Below are positions 30,460 to 43,150 of a DNA stretch of 64,000 nt, piece after piece. The position numbers were made by a program, and so were the translations under genes. How positions within the stretch are numbered: the first letter of the stretch is position 1; each line of letters opens with the position of its first letter. The stretch is from Trichoplax sp. H2 (Eukaryota; Placozoa; Uniplacotomia; Trichoplacea). The notes beneath the pieces are model-generated. The model was not told where the DNA came from, searched no databases, and worked only from the letters and a program-made list of their open reading frames with translations. The DNA is taken from positions 186,001-250,000 of the forward strand of contig NOWV01000107.1 of NCBI GenBank assembly GCA_003344405.1, written 5' to 3'.

Positions 30460-31039
30460 ATACTCTACTCTACTCGATGTTAACATGATTTTAGGATGGC
30501 GATGATTTTGCAGCAAGAATACCTAGACAGAGCGATATTGGCCATCCTATTTTCGCCTAGGTGACATTATCGCGTTAGGGCGTGGTCTTGTACAGGCTCT
30601 CTTTGTTCCATTTGTCTTCTATTGTTCGTGATTCATCGGCCATATATAAACCAGTCTGAAGGAGTGTGAGTATGGTGTATCATATAGCACTAAATGTGAA
30701 TATAGTATAATATAGAACGGGGACGAGTGGGAATGAACAAGCGTGAATATCGTTCTCCATCCTGGACAATGGCTGAAGCAAGACCTACTGCGCATGCCAT
30801 TGCGTCATGAACTTGTAATGCCATCCATCAAAATAAACATTTTTTTCTCCATAGTCAACAAAAAAGAAATTGCAGCCCAAACGAGTCTATAGTATCACAT
30901 CAGCTTCTACTCTTGCAAGTGATCCAAACAAGCTCTGAAATTATCCAACACTTGCTAATTCCACTGCTTTCACGGGTATCAATAATAATATTATACGTCT
31001 CTACAAGTTCGAATTAAGAGAGAGAGAGGGGGTGAGACA

Positions 31040-34000
31040 ATGTCGTCTTGTATTATTCAAGACACCAATGGCCAAATGAAGGAAAAGATTGAAATGGATA
31101 AAGATGATCATAAAGGTAGGCGAAAAGGTGTTAACATGAAGAGCTTACCGTCTTGTAATAAAAATCATCATAGAGCATAGTGCAATCCTTTTCCGAGTGA
31201 AATTTCTCCATCCTATCCGTTTCACTAGATATCACCGATTCTCTTTTTTTCTGAGATCATTTTTTTCTCAATCGCTTGCATCTTACTTATCCATCCAATC
31301 ATTAATCTTTTTCATCATTCGCTGATTTTCTTCAAAATAACGTAAATAATGTTAAAAGATAACATTGCCAAGACGAAAGAGTGAGTGCTTTTCTTGTTTT
31401 CATATCCATAGATTCAATCTAAAATTGTTCAATGAATAGCAAAATGATTGTTGCTTTGCGACACTGCCGACTAAGCTAGGTTGTTTAGGGTTTTATAAAC
31501 TAACATTATCTTATCTTTCTATGACAACTTTATCATTCAATCGAGCTAGACCGATTTTCTTACCTCAATAAATAGTGTTCAATACAGTAGCAGGCTAAAC
31601 CACTCTCTTTTCGTCGGCTAATCATGGACTTGTATTATACAATCGATCAGACATGTTATTTCAACACTTGACGTATGTTGATTACTGCAGTGTAAAACAT
31701 CTCTTCAGTCCATCACAAATTTTCTACATTTTGGTTATCCTATCAGATAACAGCAAGTGCAATATACCGTAATTTGCAGTAATAGATAGCTTATAACAAG
31801 GATAAAACACAGCAACAACATGTACACTTTACTGCTGCATCGCTGTATCTACGTTAGTATACAGTAGATCAAATCAGCAATTTGCAATAGTATCGAGAAA
31901 ATACGTATTCCATCAAAGCAGACGCTATCACTTTTGACCTTCCATATGATAATAGATTGACAAAAATGGTTCGAGTTTTGGCATGATTATACCCTAGCTA
32001 TTATTAGTCAGCACATTTCATGATGATACTGTAGTATCTCATCGAGTTATTAATTGCATGTCTGTATCACAATTCATACTTTGTTGGATTTGTAATAAAA
32101 GTCCAGTCATATCAAGTTGCTTCAGGTGGGTTTATTTTGGTTTTTTTTCATATACTACTTCGTAGTTATCCTACTGTAACTGTAGCTAAAAAAGCATATC
32201 ATACCGTTATAATCATCGTGAGGAAATGTTACAATGTTGGGTGATTGTCAGTATTATCCGTAAATAATGTTTCGTTGTTAGACGGAAGAAGAGAGACTCT
32301 ATTATTAAAAAGGTTATGAAACAGCAATTCCAATTCCTATTATAGATAATAATGAAATGGTGACTAACTACTAAACAATATATTGTCAATAACTCAAAAG
32401 CAGCGGTATTTACAAATCAGGGTCGTTATAATTTATGTACAACGAAGAAAAAAGAAAATATGAAAGAAATTATATTTGTACAATATCCTATTGCAGTATA
32501 TATATACTGTATATATATTTTCTCTTATCTTGGCATACATTAGAAATGTTAATATAATTATCAAGTATTGTCTTGAGCTCATCAATGTACTAAGAATTTA
32601 TTTATACTAACTTGGGATTTTTTAGAATCTAATCATGTAAAGGAAGATCTTAATATCCTCTGTCAAGCGGATCCTGTTTCAAATACAATAAACAGTTTTC
32701 TCTTGCTTGATGGTTCGGAAGAATTACAGGTAAAAAGAATAATTTACATATTCGAGCTTACATTAGCGCACATGATTTCAGACATACAGTATTTGATTTA
32801 GTATTCATCAATACATCGAGACCAAAGCAATAGCAACGCACGATAAACACACGCAAATAGAATAATCGTATACCTGTGGTACCGTAGTATATTTGTAGTT
32901 ACTAACATGTTATGCAATAATGAATGATCAGTACAGTAATTCATTAACCTCAAGGAGCCCTACTTTATCATCCTTAACCTTAACATGGCTACAATACAGA
33001 ATATGAAATCAGACTTACCTCGATTGCTGACCTTGCTCAAATCTGCTAAATGGTGATATCATTGTCACCGTTATGGCAGATGGAATTTGATGAACTAATA
33101 AATACTCTAAGTTATAGAAAAATCGCTGAAATCACTTCAAAACAAGATACTGTTTCTATTCTAATCTGTTCATTCATATTCAGGTGCCTAATGATAAAGA
33201 ATTTTTGGATAAACTCAGTTGTTACGATAACTGTAATGTCAAGGTTGTATCTATCATTGGTAATACTGGTGATGGCAAATCTTACACCTTGAATCAAACA
33301 TTTTTTGATGGTCAACAAGTCTTTGCAACATCCGCAGATCAAGATAGCTGTACTATTGGTGTATGGGCAGCACTTTGTCGACCACTGCGTACTATCATAC
33401 TCGATACTGAAGGGATGTTAGGTTGTAAAAGTGATGAAAATCAACGAATGAGATTATTAATGAAAGGTACAAGAACGATGTCTTCATCAATTAATCGCAG
33501 TGTATTTTAATCCATTTTTTCCTATAGTAGTTCTACATATTAGGTAGCTGCAGCAATAAGGTTGTAGAATAGAAACCATGGTCTACTCTATGCCATAATT
33601 TCAGTTTATAAAAATCTTGTCTAACGATACTTAAGGACATCTTAATATATTTGTTGATAGCGAATGCTTACTGTATTATACTATATGTTTATATTTTATT
33701 TATAGTTCTAGCGATATCCGATGTCGTTATTTATCGCACACGATCACATCGATTACATCGAGATATGTACAAATTTATCGGTCATGCATCAAAAAGTTAC
33801 TTAAGATATTTTGCTTCCGAGTTGGAGCAAATTACCAATCGTTGCCATTTGAAAGGTTCTGTGTCTACACTTGGGCCTGCAGTGATTATTTTCCATGATA
33901 CTCGTAACACTGACTTATTGGGATATGGTAAATATCATTCAATAAACTGACTATAGCTAAATCTGCGGAGATATTACGCTCATAGTTTGCATAAGATAGA

Positions 34001-36563
34001 CAACCATTTTTAAAATAGTTAACAAGTAAAGTAGTCGCTGAATTTCACTTTCTCTGTTGATCGCTAATGTTATGATACTTCCCAAAGGAAATTCCAAGAC
34101 AGCTAATGAAAAATTACGAGAGGCTTTTTTGGATGTGGGTTGTATGCCACAAGCATTTAGCAATATCGAATACGTTGGTAGTAAATGCGCTGGTCCTGAA
34201 GATAATCCAGATTTTTTAAAGTTGCGCAATGCTATTCAGAGCCATCTAGAAAATAATTCGATACGCTCTCCAAGATGTGGCCAAGTTATATACAAAACTC
34301 TAAAGGTAATGATCGTATTAATCTACATTAAAGGCGTATTAATATCTAATTTTATAGTAGTGAAAGTTTGATGGCATGATACAATTATCACTGATACTTT
34401 TATGTTTGATTGAATTATGTTTGGTTAGCAATTTACGATGAGAAAGAATTTAAATCAATTTAATTGTATTCAATCTCCTAATTTAATAAATTTTTAATAT
34501 TAAATATCGTATATTTAGTTAGATGAGGTTAGGGATATCTATCGTGTCTAACCGAAATATATCTGTTTTTAAATGTAGGCTCTCAATGAAAAATTTGGTG
34601 GAGAAATTGAGTATACCGTCCCAGATACATTTCCTGACGCATATTTTACTTGTAATAGTACGTGCTTATCTTGCGGGTAAGAAACGGTGCTATTATACGT
34701 ATTTGCGAACAAATTAGTGAAAATTAATTCTAAATGAATACCATTGCCATCAATGTGATTTAGCATCATTACTTCGTATTTATAGCTAAATGCTTATATT
34801 AAATGAATGCTATTATCGTAAATGTGATTCAGCGTCATTACTTCCTGTAGCACTTATTATACCGTACTTGCTATTGCTAATATGCAACACATCGATATCT
34901 GTATTCTTCCTTTGGATTAATATAACGTTTTCAATTCGCTTCTATAAGCTAATATTCAACCATAATGTATTTAGTACACGATGTGATATGACCATGAATC
35001 ATATCAAGGACGATATACCGCACTCTTCCTCAAATAAACACTGCAAGTTTCAACATCAATTCATGAATAAAGTTTATTTATGTCTGGTAAGTAAAATGAA
35101 TTCTTAAATAGTAGAATCCTGAAAATAAATTTATACTGCGAATTTGAAAGGTTTGCCATGAACGTGGTGAAGATATGATCGTGGAACCGAAATTAATTGA
35201 GTCAGCAGAATCAAAATGGCTCGGATACGCACAGTATCTATGGTCAGGGTTAGTGTGCATCATTTCGTACTGTTCGTTATGTGTGTTCTCAAATTGTGCT
35301 TATTAGAACAAAATGGAATATACGAAGTAGCTTTATTGCTTATACAATAGTACCCTAACTTTATGTTTAATGGCATATCATTCATAGGTCGTAGATTAAG
35401 ACTGATTATGACAACCTAGTCAATGAAATTATTTATTATATTATATCGGCTTAGGTATATTCTGGAATGTCCAAATTGCGGTATTATTTATCGTAGCCGT
35501 CAGTACTGGTACGGAAATAAAGCCCCAGCAGAAGAAGCCAAAGTGATAAGAACTGAAATTCGACATGTTTGGCCTGGTGTAAGCAAACCTTTAAATTTTT
35601 ATTTGAAACTATTTCCCCACGCAATATAGTAACTGTACGGTAGATACAAATAAAGGATTTACTTTAATTCTTAGTTGCTTGCATAGCTCACTTACTGATT
35701 AACTAACTTATACTCCACTCTTATCGTTACTCAGTCAGAAATTAGCAAAGCAGATTACGGTAACACTGCTCGGAGACTATTAGACAGTTTATCAAATATT
35801 GCTGACTCAGTTCGAGAAGCTAGCGCTAAGCCTAAGAAAATAGTTTCGGATTGGGTAGCAGATTCAATCGCACCTTCATACTGGGTTCCAAATTCTGAAA
35901 TAAACGTAAGCAATTGTATAGAGATATATTTCAGAGCGTAGAAATTAGCTGCTTAACTCTAAATCTTAACTTTTAATATAGTGTTGTAAGGCTTGCCAAT
36001 GTAGTATCTCTGGCGATAATAAAATCCATCATTGTCGATGTTGCGGTGAAGGATTTTGCGATGATTGTTCAGCAAATGAAATGCCCGTACCATGGCGTGG
36101 ATGGGGCCAAATACCAGTTAGAGTTTGCCAGTCCTGCTTTAGCTCTTATAAAGATTTAAATCATTCGATATCTAAAAAAAATGATGAAACTCAATCTATC
36201 CCCCGCAATGATACAGTTGTAAATGGCAAGCATGATAAAAGCAAGGGATTGACAGCGCGCAAAGTTGGCGAAGGTGTTGCATCAGTTATAGGAGCTATTA
36301 CGAATGCCATGGAATATCCGCGTGGCTATGTTGTAGATATTGTTCGACCTGAATATTGGGTACCTGACCAAGATATTCGTCAATGTAATCAATGTCAAAT
36401 CATATTTGGTTCCAATATGACGAAACATCACTGTAGAAAATGTGGTCATGGCTTCTGTGATACTTGTACAAAAACTAAATTGTCAGTTCCATCGCGTGGT
36501 TGGGAATATCCAGTTCGTGTCTGTGATAACTGTGCAAAAATTTTACAATCTGAAAATGTTTAA
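31040..36563 (+). CDS. ZFYVE1: ZFYVE1/DFCP1-like P-loop and double-FYVE protein
   Basis: Exons: 31040-31115, 32626-32729, 33184-33466, 33706-33927, 34088-34305, 34579-34676, 34975-35086, 35151-35248, 35455-35578, 35735-35905, 35982-36563; all phases agree (695 residues, human about 777). DFCP1 binds PI3P on ER-derived omegasomes and lipid droplets during autophagosome formation and has a nucleotide-binding domain. P-loop GNTGDGKS at about 86-93, then QTFFDGQQVF, GVWAALCRP, IILDTEGMLG, VLAISDVVIYRTRS and LGPAVIIFHDTRN. Middle: CPNCGIIYRSRQYWYGN and RTEIRHVWPG. FYVE 1 from about 503 (HHCRCCGEGFCDDC) and FYVE 2 (WVPDQDIRQ, KHHCRKCGHGFCDTC). FYVE 1 has WVPN where WxxD is usual; as I recall, human ZFYVE1 has Asn there too. 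The start rests on the first exon's ATG, its strong donor and matching phase 1. That choice leaves out the N-terminal zinc-finger region of vertebrate DFCP1; an upstream alternative exon cannot be excluded. Confidence 0.92.
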
Positions 36564-38270
36564 TTTGCAATGACATATATCTCTTGGTAAATTTTATATA
36601 ATAGCAAAAGAATGTCTTTTAGCTTAGTTATGTTGTACTATAAACTCTACTGTGTAAAATAATGTAAGAAAAAAAAACATCTGTATCTATCTATCTACAA
36701 ATTCTACATTAAAAAAGATTTGTATCGGCAGTAATATCATAATACACTTAAACCAATTTCCAAGACCTTGTAATATCTGTCATGAGATCTTATCAACCTA
36801 AACATCCTTAAATTATTATACAGTAAGAAATGTTATTGATATCTTATTATTGCTTTCCACGCATATAAAATAGCGCTGAATCTATTATGGGCTAACAGCG
36901 GGGATATTACCTTCATTTTCCAATGCTGCCATGTATGATCTCGATTAATGAATTGTTACTATGGTTTCTTATATTGTACCTACTCGTATACAGTAACCTT
37001 GACTGGAGTTGATTACAATTGATATAATAGTAAACATGAACTAGTACTAAAGTGCTGTCATTGTGATTCTATTTCTGTTAAAAGGACTATCTTGTTATAA
37101 TTTAAAGACTATGGTTAGTAGGAAATATCTCTTGAGTGTAAATTACGAATTTATTTATTGTATGCAGTATTTATGCTGATGGTGTGGAGTTATATTGCGT
37201 CACGTTGTCAATAAATGACTATTTACCTGATTTATCGATCTATAAGCTACAATGTAAAAAACAGTAAACACACATGTTTATGATATTTATATAATTACTA
37301 TTAAACTCTTAATCAAAGTGTCATAATTGCTATATGGACGATTTCTAAAGTTATTAAATCTGCTAAAAATCTCTGTCGATGGATACATGGGTTAATGAAT
37401 ACGGTAATTTTCATTTAATAAGGTATGCTATACTATGTCATAGTATTACTTTCATTTGTAATCTATCAAATATCTTTCAAAGCGATGTCAAAAGCAACCC
37501 CTATTTAGCTTTATATGAGGTCACTGATACTATAAAGATTTATTGATGTTAGTCCAATAGATGTGTGTGCGGATCACATTGTCTCATATCAAGAATTGCG
37601 GACATCTTAAGTGATAGTATGGAATACCGTTAACAAATTTGCTACAGGCTTCCGTTTTATTAAATATTCTGAATAGTAACGCTTTCGGTTTGTCAGGCTA
37701 TTATTATAATATTAATCGTCCATCTTAAGAATTTCATAGATATTGAAAAGTCAAGTTAGCCTTTATAAAATTGTGTAATATGAATCATCACATTCTACCG
37801 ATGCTTATCAAAAACAATATTATTAATAATATAGCAATTATGTATGAAAATCTTATGTATTATGCACATCAATCAACTAATTACCGAAAAAAACGAGTTT
37901 TGATTCCATATTGGAAGTATAATATGATTAAACTAAAATATAGTATACGACAACTTAAGTGTACTTAAATATTGTAGTACTGTATGCTGGCTGATGTACA
38001 TACGAGTAAAAGCTTTCTTGTATTAGATTTCACAATCGCGCTCCGTGTTTGCAAGATTAGGCATTATATCACGGATATAAATTATCTCCTGCATTTATGC
38101 GTTTTGTTGACATAAGAAGTAGTAAAATATAGTAGCTACAATTTATTTCTTAAAACGATCAACAGATTAAAATTATCTAACGGATTTGATATTAGTAATA
38201 TATTATTACAGTTACTTACAAGAATAATAAATACTTTTTCTTTCCTACATCTAAAATGATGTAATAATCG
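36564..38270. other. Intergenic stretch between convergent genes
   Basis: This is AT-rich, with 3' untranslated sequence of ZFYVE1 at the left and of DCAF4 at the right. Apart from a minus-strand AATAAA at 38142-38147 I see no structured feature and no exon-like sequence. The plus-strand frame at 37771-37968 has no family resemblance. Confidence 0.6.
38142..38147 (-). promoter_or_regulatory. Possible polyadenylation signal of DCAF4
   Basis: AATAAA on the minus strand, about 125 nt past the DCAF4 stop codon. Confidence 0.5.
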
Positions 38271-41200
38271 TCATAATAATAACTTGCAAGATCTCAACGT
38301 GGACACATTCTCAGTTAGACAACTAGACATCATTAAAATTGGTAAACCGTTGTCTCTGTCTCTCGAGTGAGAGTAGCAAATTAAGTGAGGTTCCAGTGGT
38401 ATACATTTGTCAGGCAAAAAGCTATACAACTCTTCTCCATTATTTAGATTCCATCCACGAACTGCAAAGTCTTTTCCTACTGCTCATTTTTATACACAGA
38501 CACAGTACGGTCAGTGACAAAATCCTAATTCATACCAAACACCTTTGCACGCTAATTAATAGTTATCCAATTACCTGAAGAGACCACACTTTCAGTGTTA
38601 TCTAAATCAAACGTTTGATTCATGAAATACGTATCACACCCATGTGACATTGTTATTACGCAACTACGTGTTCTCATATCCCATAACTTGATCTAAATAG
38701 GAAGAAGTCAGAGATATTGTTTTAACATCAAGGAGTATGCAAATGATCTAATAATGCTACAAAAGTAGATAGGTCACTAACTTGCCCATCGACGGACGAT
38801 GATAATACATAATTGTTATCATTCAGAAGTTTAATTTTAGATACAGATGATTCATGTTTAACGTGTGACACAACAACGTTTGCTTGCCGAAGGTCTGAAA
38901 TTTGTACGACGCCACCGCGGGTACCGTTGTAAATTATGGGATCCTATTGAGATCAGAGTTGAAATGTAACATTACAATAAATAGTATATTAATGAACATG
39001 CTTCATGTCATGGTCATGATAACCCGATGGAATTTCTAATGACCAAAAGCTTAAAGACTTGATTACCAACATCAAATAGGTAATACATATCATATAGTAT
39101 TATAATAGCAATTTAGCAATTGCTATGATAGTATACCGACATCAATTCAATATTTGCTACCTGCATTGAAAGTGCTTGTGAAAATACATCACTTTCGTTA
39201 AATATCGGAATGGAAATTTTTTTATTACTTTCAATATTTAACATCATAGCCTCTCCAGAAGCTCCTAATAAAGACGAGCAGTGATAAAATATCGAGTTCC
39301 ATTAGATAAGCTTTACATGTAGCAAACTTAAATAGCGTATTCAATCAAGTGTAATATTTAATAAATGATCCTACCAACGCTGATAAAATCACAGAATCGG
39401 AAATGAGGACAGGCTGAGCAGCACCAAATGGAGCGTTTAGCAAACTGATATATCACATCAGCTATTGTGACGAAGATTTAAAAATACTGTGTTAGTTAAA
39501 CAAGTTAAGACTTAATTTAAGCAATCTACTGTCAATGTTGCTACTATCGGTAGTATTGGTGGTATCACTAGGAATGCAATAAATATTGCAGCAGCAGAAA
39601 TGATATTTATGCAGTAGAGTTTGCGTCGTAATTGTACATATTACTCACCGTGAATATCGTTAAAGTTATGTAGCCGAATACTACCAGTACAACTTGCATT
39701 ACCTAAGTGAGATGCACTAAANNNNNNNNNNNNNNNNNNNNCATGTAGCAAACTTAAATAGCGTATTCAATCAAGTGTAATATTTAATAAATGATCCTAC
39801 CAACGCTGATAAAATCACAGAATCGGAAATGAGGACAGGCTGAGCAGCACCAAATGGAGCGTTTAGCAAACTGATATATCACATCAGCTATTGTGACGAA
39901 GATTTAAAAATACTGTGTTAGTTAAACAAGTTAAGACTTAACTTAAGCAATCTACTGTCAATGTTGCTACTATCGGTAGTATTGGTGGTATCACTAGGAA
40001 TGCAATAAAGAACGTAACCTAACGATATTCATCATTAGTATCGTTCAACTAAATATTAAAATGAAACGACGGAATAATACACGCATACGTAAGCAATTTG
40101 TTGATAAATATTGCAGCAGCAGAAATGATATTTATGCAGTAGAGTTTGCGTCGTAATTGTACATATTACTCACCGTGAATATCGTTAAAGTTATGTAGCC
40201 GAATACTACCAGTACAACTTGCATTACCTAAGTGAGATGCACTAAATATAATAGGAAGAATGTTGAGGAGAATATTTAAGTATCTCTTTCTCTAATAGTG
40301 TTCTGCAACTAAGGAAGTAGTTATAAAATGTAATAATAGTTTTTGGATACACTATGTCATATATGGAGCCAATTTTACTATCTTTACGTATCCAATCAAC
40401 ATGAGTCATTCTCGATAACGATGAGGACACTTCAAAACACTCAAGGTAGTATTCATTTTCAATAGAATTGTTATAATTTTCTAGTACAGTGATAATTCGA
40501 AGCCTTTATAAACCAATTACATAGTAAATAGAAGTAAGAATCATTTAATTATACTATTAAAAATGAAGCAAAACTCATTAAGGTAATAATTCTGCAGTTA
40601 TTATTGCATACTGCTTACTTACAAGAATGGCCCATCATTGCCTCTGATCGTACTAAGAGCTGCGATTCGTCGGCAGACATTATCGGACTTAACATAAAGG
40701 TCAATCAAAAATTCTGGTCAAATATCGCAAACTAGATTAAAATATGTAGATATAAATAATGTTCCAGTCATGCGTTGATTTATCATGGCAATAAGCGTAA
40801 AAAATTGGATATTAAAAACTATGCAGATATATTCAGTTCATGATTGAAATTATCGGATCATTATTTATAAAGCACACATGGCGGTAATACAGTGCTATAA
40901 TTAGATTTATTAAATTAGTTTCGTTCATTAGCTTGATCCTAGGGTAAGTCCTTGAATTCAACATTTTACATTAACATACTTACAATCAACTTATAAACCG
41001 TCGTACTATTCCAGGTGGCCAAATTAGACAAATGTAGATAATCTGGCATAGCACGGCGTGCTATAGTCTTTGCAGTGTGCTGAGGTTGTTGAGGAAATAG
41101 TTGCCTCTGGCATATATGGCGAATCACATCATTATTTGCTTTCTATTGGGATAATAATATATATGTAATTAAGGGCTATAACCTCATTCAGGGATATTTA

Positions 41201-41538
41201 CATTTAAATACGCCTATAAGGTATAATGTACTATTTTGCACAAGGACGAGCACTTGACTAAAATTTTCCTATTTGAATGAAGATAACAATCTTACGCGTT
41301 TCCAATGACGCAATGGCAAGAATTGATTTTGGTACCGTTTCTCATAACTTGTTTGTTGCTTGTTAATAGCGATTGAATCCAAGGTAATTGGGTTGTACCG
41401 ATTATGCCCAGGGGTGACTCGAAAGTAACGTTTCTTATCTGGGTCGAAATAAAACCCTGGAATTTTTACTAAAGAGTTAAGGATTTTACTATAATCGATA
41501 TGATGGAAATGTTCATCTAAGATGATGTACAATTTCAT
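38271..41538 (-). CDS. DCAF4: DDB1- and CUL4-associated factor 4, WD-repeat protein
   Basis: Exons: 41296-41538, 40984-41142, 40623-40687 (tentative), 40351-40429, 40174-40241 (second copy 39649-39716), 39801-39887 (second copy 39375-39461), 39161-39264, 38782-38943, 38575-38692, 38271-38479. DCAF4 is a substrate receptor of CUL4-DDB1 ubiquitin ligases. The N-terminal signature IPGFYFDPDKKRYFRVTPGH is diagnostic. Later pieces match in order: RRAMPDYLHLSNL, SIWCCSACPHFRFCDFISVG, DPIIYNGTRGGVVQISDLRQ, SVSKIKLLNDNNYVLSSSVD, IKLWDMRTR (a WDxR DDB1-binding box) and VGKDFAVRGWNLNNGEELYS. The exon 40984-41142 ends in phase 0, but 40623-40687 reads best after phase 2. An exon in 40700-40980 is therefore missing, or the tentative exon is wrong. 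A 20-N gap with duplicated flanks sits in the gene; reading through both copies breaks the frame, so only one copy is real. The ATG at 41538 is the first in frame; an earlier exon is possible. Confidence 0.88.
39316..39721. repeat. Left copy of a duplicated segment at an assembly gap
   Basis: This block matches 39742-40246 almost base for base; one difference seen is TTAATTTAAG against TTAACTTAAG. It lacks a 99-bp stretch present in the right copy, and the missing part is bounded by ATAAA on both sides. It carries second copies of two DCAF4 exons. It is best read as an unmerged alternative haplotype or contig overlap. Confidence 0.9.
39722..39741. other. Assembly gap of 20 N
   Basis: Twenty N lie exactly between the two copies of the duplicated segment, inside an intron-exon region of DCAF4. 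The copies begin and end at the gap, as expected when two overlapping contigs are placed side by side. Confidence 0.98.
39742..40246. repeat. Right copy of the duplicated segment, with the extra 99 bp
   Basis: This is the longer copy of the segment at 39316-39721. The additional 99 bp lie between an ATAAA at about 40010 and another at about 40107. Both DCAF4 exons in it are intact and in frame with exons on either side. Confidence 0.9.
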
Positions 41539-42285
41539 TTATTCTTTACGCGTTACTGACATCAATTCTGCAGCACTGTGCATTGCAATATTTCTATCAC
41601 CATCAAAACACTGTTTGTTTACTACGAACACTGTCTAGTAAAGACTAATATGATAACATTTCATTAATGTACAGGTACGAGGTCGAACGAGCCATCCATC
41701 ACTGATATGCAAGACATACACGGGCTATCTAGCTATTCATTTGTCTTTACTATAGTGTGCAACGTTACTCGCTTAAAGTACTGCTGAATGTGAGATTTGC
41801 TTGCAAATACTCGTTGATACAAATACACTACTTACTGTGGTAAACGAATATAATTACAATAGATACAGTAGGAAATATGCACCAACAGAGATCCATTGGT
41901 GATATACTGTATTGATTCATTATTAAGGATATCTGGATTGTTGCTCATTGGACCGGCAGTCTTGAACGAGTTTTACACCAGATTCAGATTGAATTGACAA
42001 CAAGTCTTCCTCTACAACAAGCTTGATATCATTTCTGAGGTCGCTGTCTTTGCAAAAGTTGTACTGTTTGATACTATAATCAAGACGATTATACAATATA
42101 CAGCAGCGGTAAACAGAACGATTTAATTGACGCTCCTTGTCATCTTTATGGTATCCACTGGTTATGCCTGTCAAAGTTACAGAATATTCCTAAACATTAC
42201 TTACAGTAGACTTAAGTAAAGCCAATGTAGTTGCAGCTCGTTGCAGCCGTTGAAAAAGCAAAGCTCTTCCTCTCTTGTACTTGTA

Positions 42286-42450
42286 GTACAGTACAGTATT
42301 CTACAATATACAGTACTATACTGTACAGTACAGTACTGTACATTACAGTACATTATACTGTGTGTCATCGAGTGTGGACGGAAAGGTGGATGGACGAGAA
42401 GCTTTAGTTAGGCCGTTCGCATATTACCAATACTGTGCACTGTACTGTAC
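42286..42450. repeat. TACAGTAC/GTACTGTA palindromic cluster
   Basis: GTACAGTACAGTATTCTAC, ATATACAGTACTATACTGTA, CAGTACAGTACTGTACATT and ACTGTGCACTGTACTGTAC occur within about 160 bp and are mutually complementary, so extended hairpins are possible. Confidence 0.8.
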
Positions 42451-43034
42451 GTTGTAAGCCATTAAAGCACATATTGATTCCAGTTATTATTTGAATCCAT
42501 GATAAGCTAACACCAAGTTCTTTCATAGAGTTTGAGACACCGTCTGGCTTAGTTGTCTACTCTAGTCAGTAAACTTGAAATGGAAGCAACGTAAAAATTA
42601 TAGTAAAATGATCTTTGCAAATGAATTTTATGTTGACTGACCCTGATACAGCAAGAATATAGATCTCTTCTTCCCTTATCCAAATGACTTCCTATTCTAA
42701 TTTTACTGTACTACAGTGGTACTTTAGTAAATTTACTCGACATGGATAGTGTTATTCCTGGCACACGACGTAATCGTTTTACTTAGTGAAAAGAAGGTAT
42801 CATGATCATTATGGACTACAGTCATTAGTCCATCAATTCATGAATACCAAAGTTATTATGGGCAGTTGCATTCAACTTGAGTGTATCCTAGGTATCGCCA
42901 CAGTTTGACTCCAAATTGACTCGGATTTACACTAAAAAATGAATATTCAGGAGTCCCTAACTCAGTAAAAAGCGCTTCCATTTTTTTTCCTTTTTTCTGC
43001 CTTCGTACCAACAGTCCAAATCGATACCAACTGT

Positions 43035-43150
43035 ACTAGTGTACTGTACAGTACTGTACTGTACACTGTACAGTCTGTGTACAGTGTACAGTACTGCACA
43101 GTACTGTACAGTAGAATACTTGTCTTCAGTATCCGCTGCTGTACTGTATG
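43035..43150. repeat. TACAGTAC/GTACTGTA palindromic cluster
   Basis: This is a dense run of TGTACTGTACAGTACTGTAC, ACTGTACAGTCTGTG and TACAGTGTACAGTACTGC words. It belongs to the same family as the other palindromic tracts. The clean open frames across it arise because the repeat word contains few stop codons. Confidence 0.8.

Larger units (their letters stand above)
27680..31039. other. Intergenic stretch, probably includes the unseen ArfGAP first exon
   Basis: No exon of the ACAP-like gene could be fixed here, although its N-terminus is missing. The stretch has a three-copy 89-bp tandem repeat (28754-29010), a palindromic TACAGTAC cluster (29580-29750) and a (GT)n run at 30440-30459. The two genes at its borders point away from each other, so promoters of both should lie inside. 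I cannot point to a specific promoter element. Confidence 0.5.

Noticed and set aside
38339-38578. Plus-strand open frame of 79 codons
   Set aside because: It is antisense to the last exon of DCAF4, whose translation matches the family.
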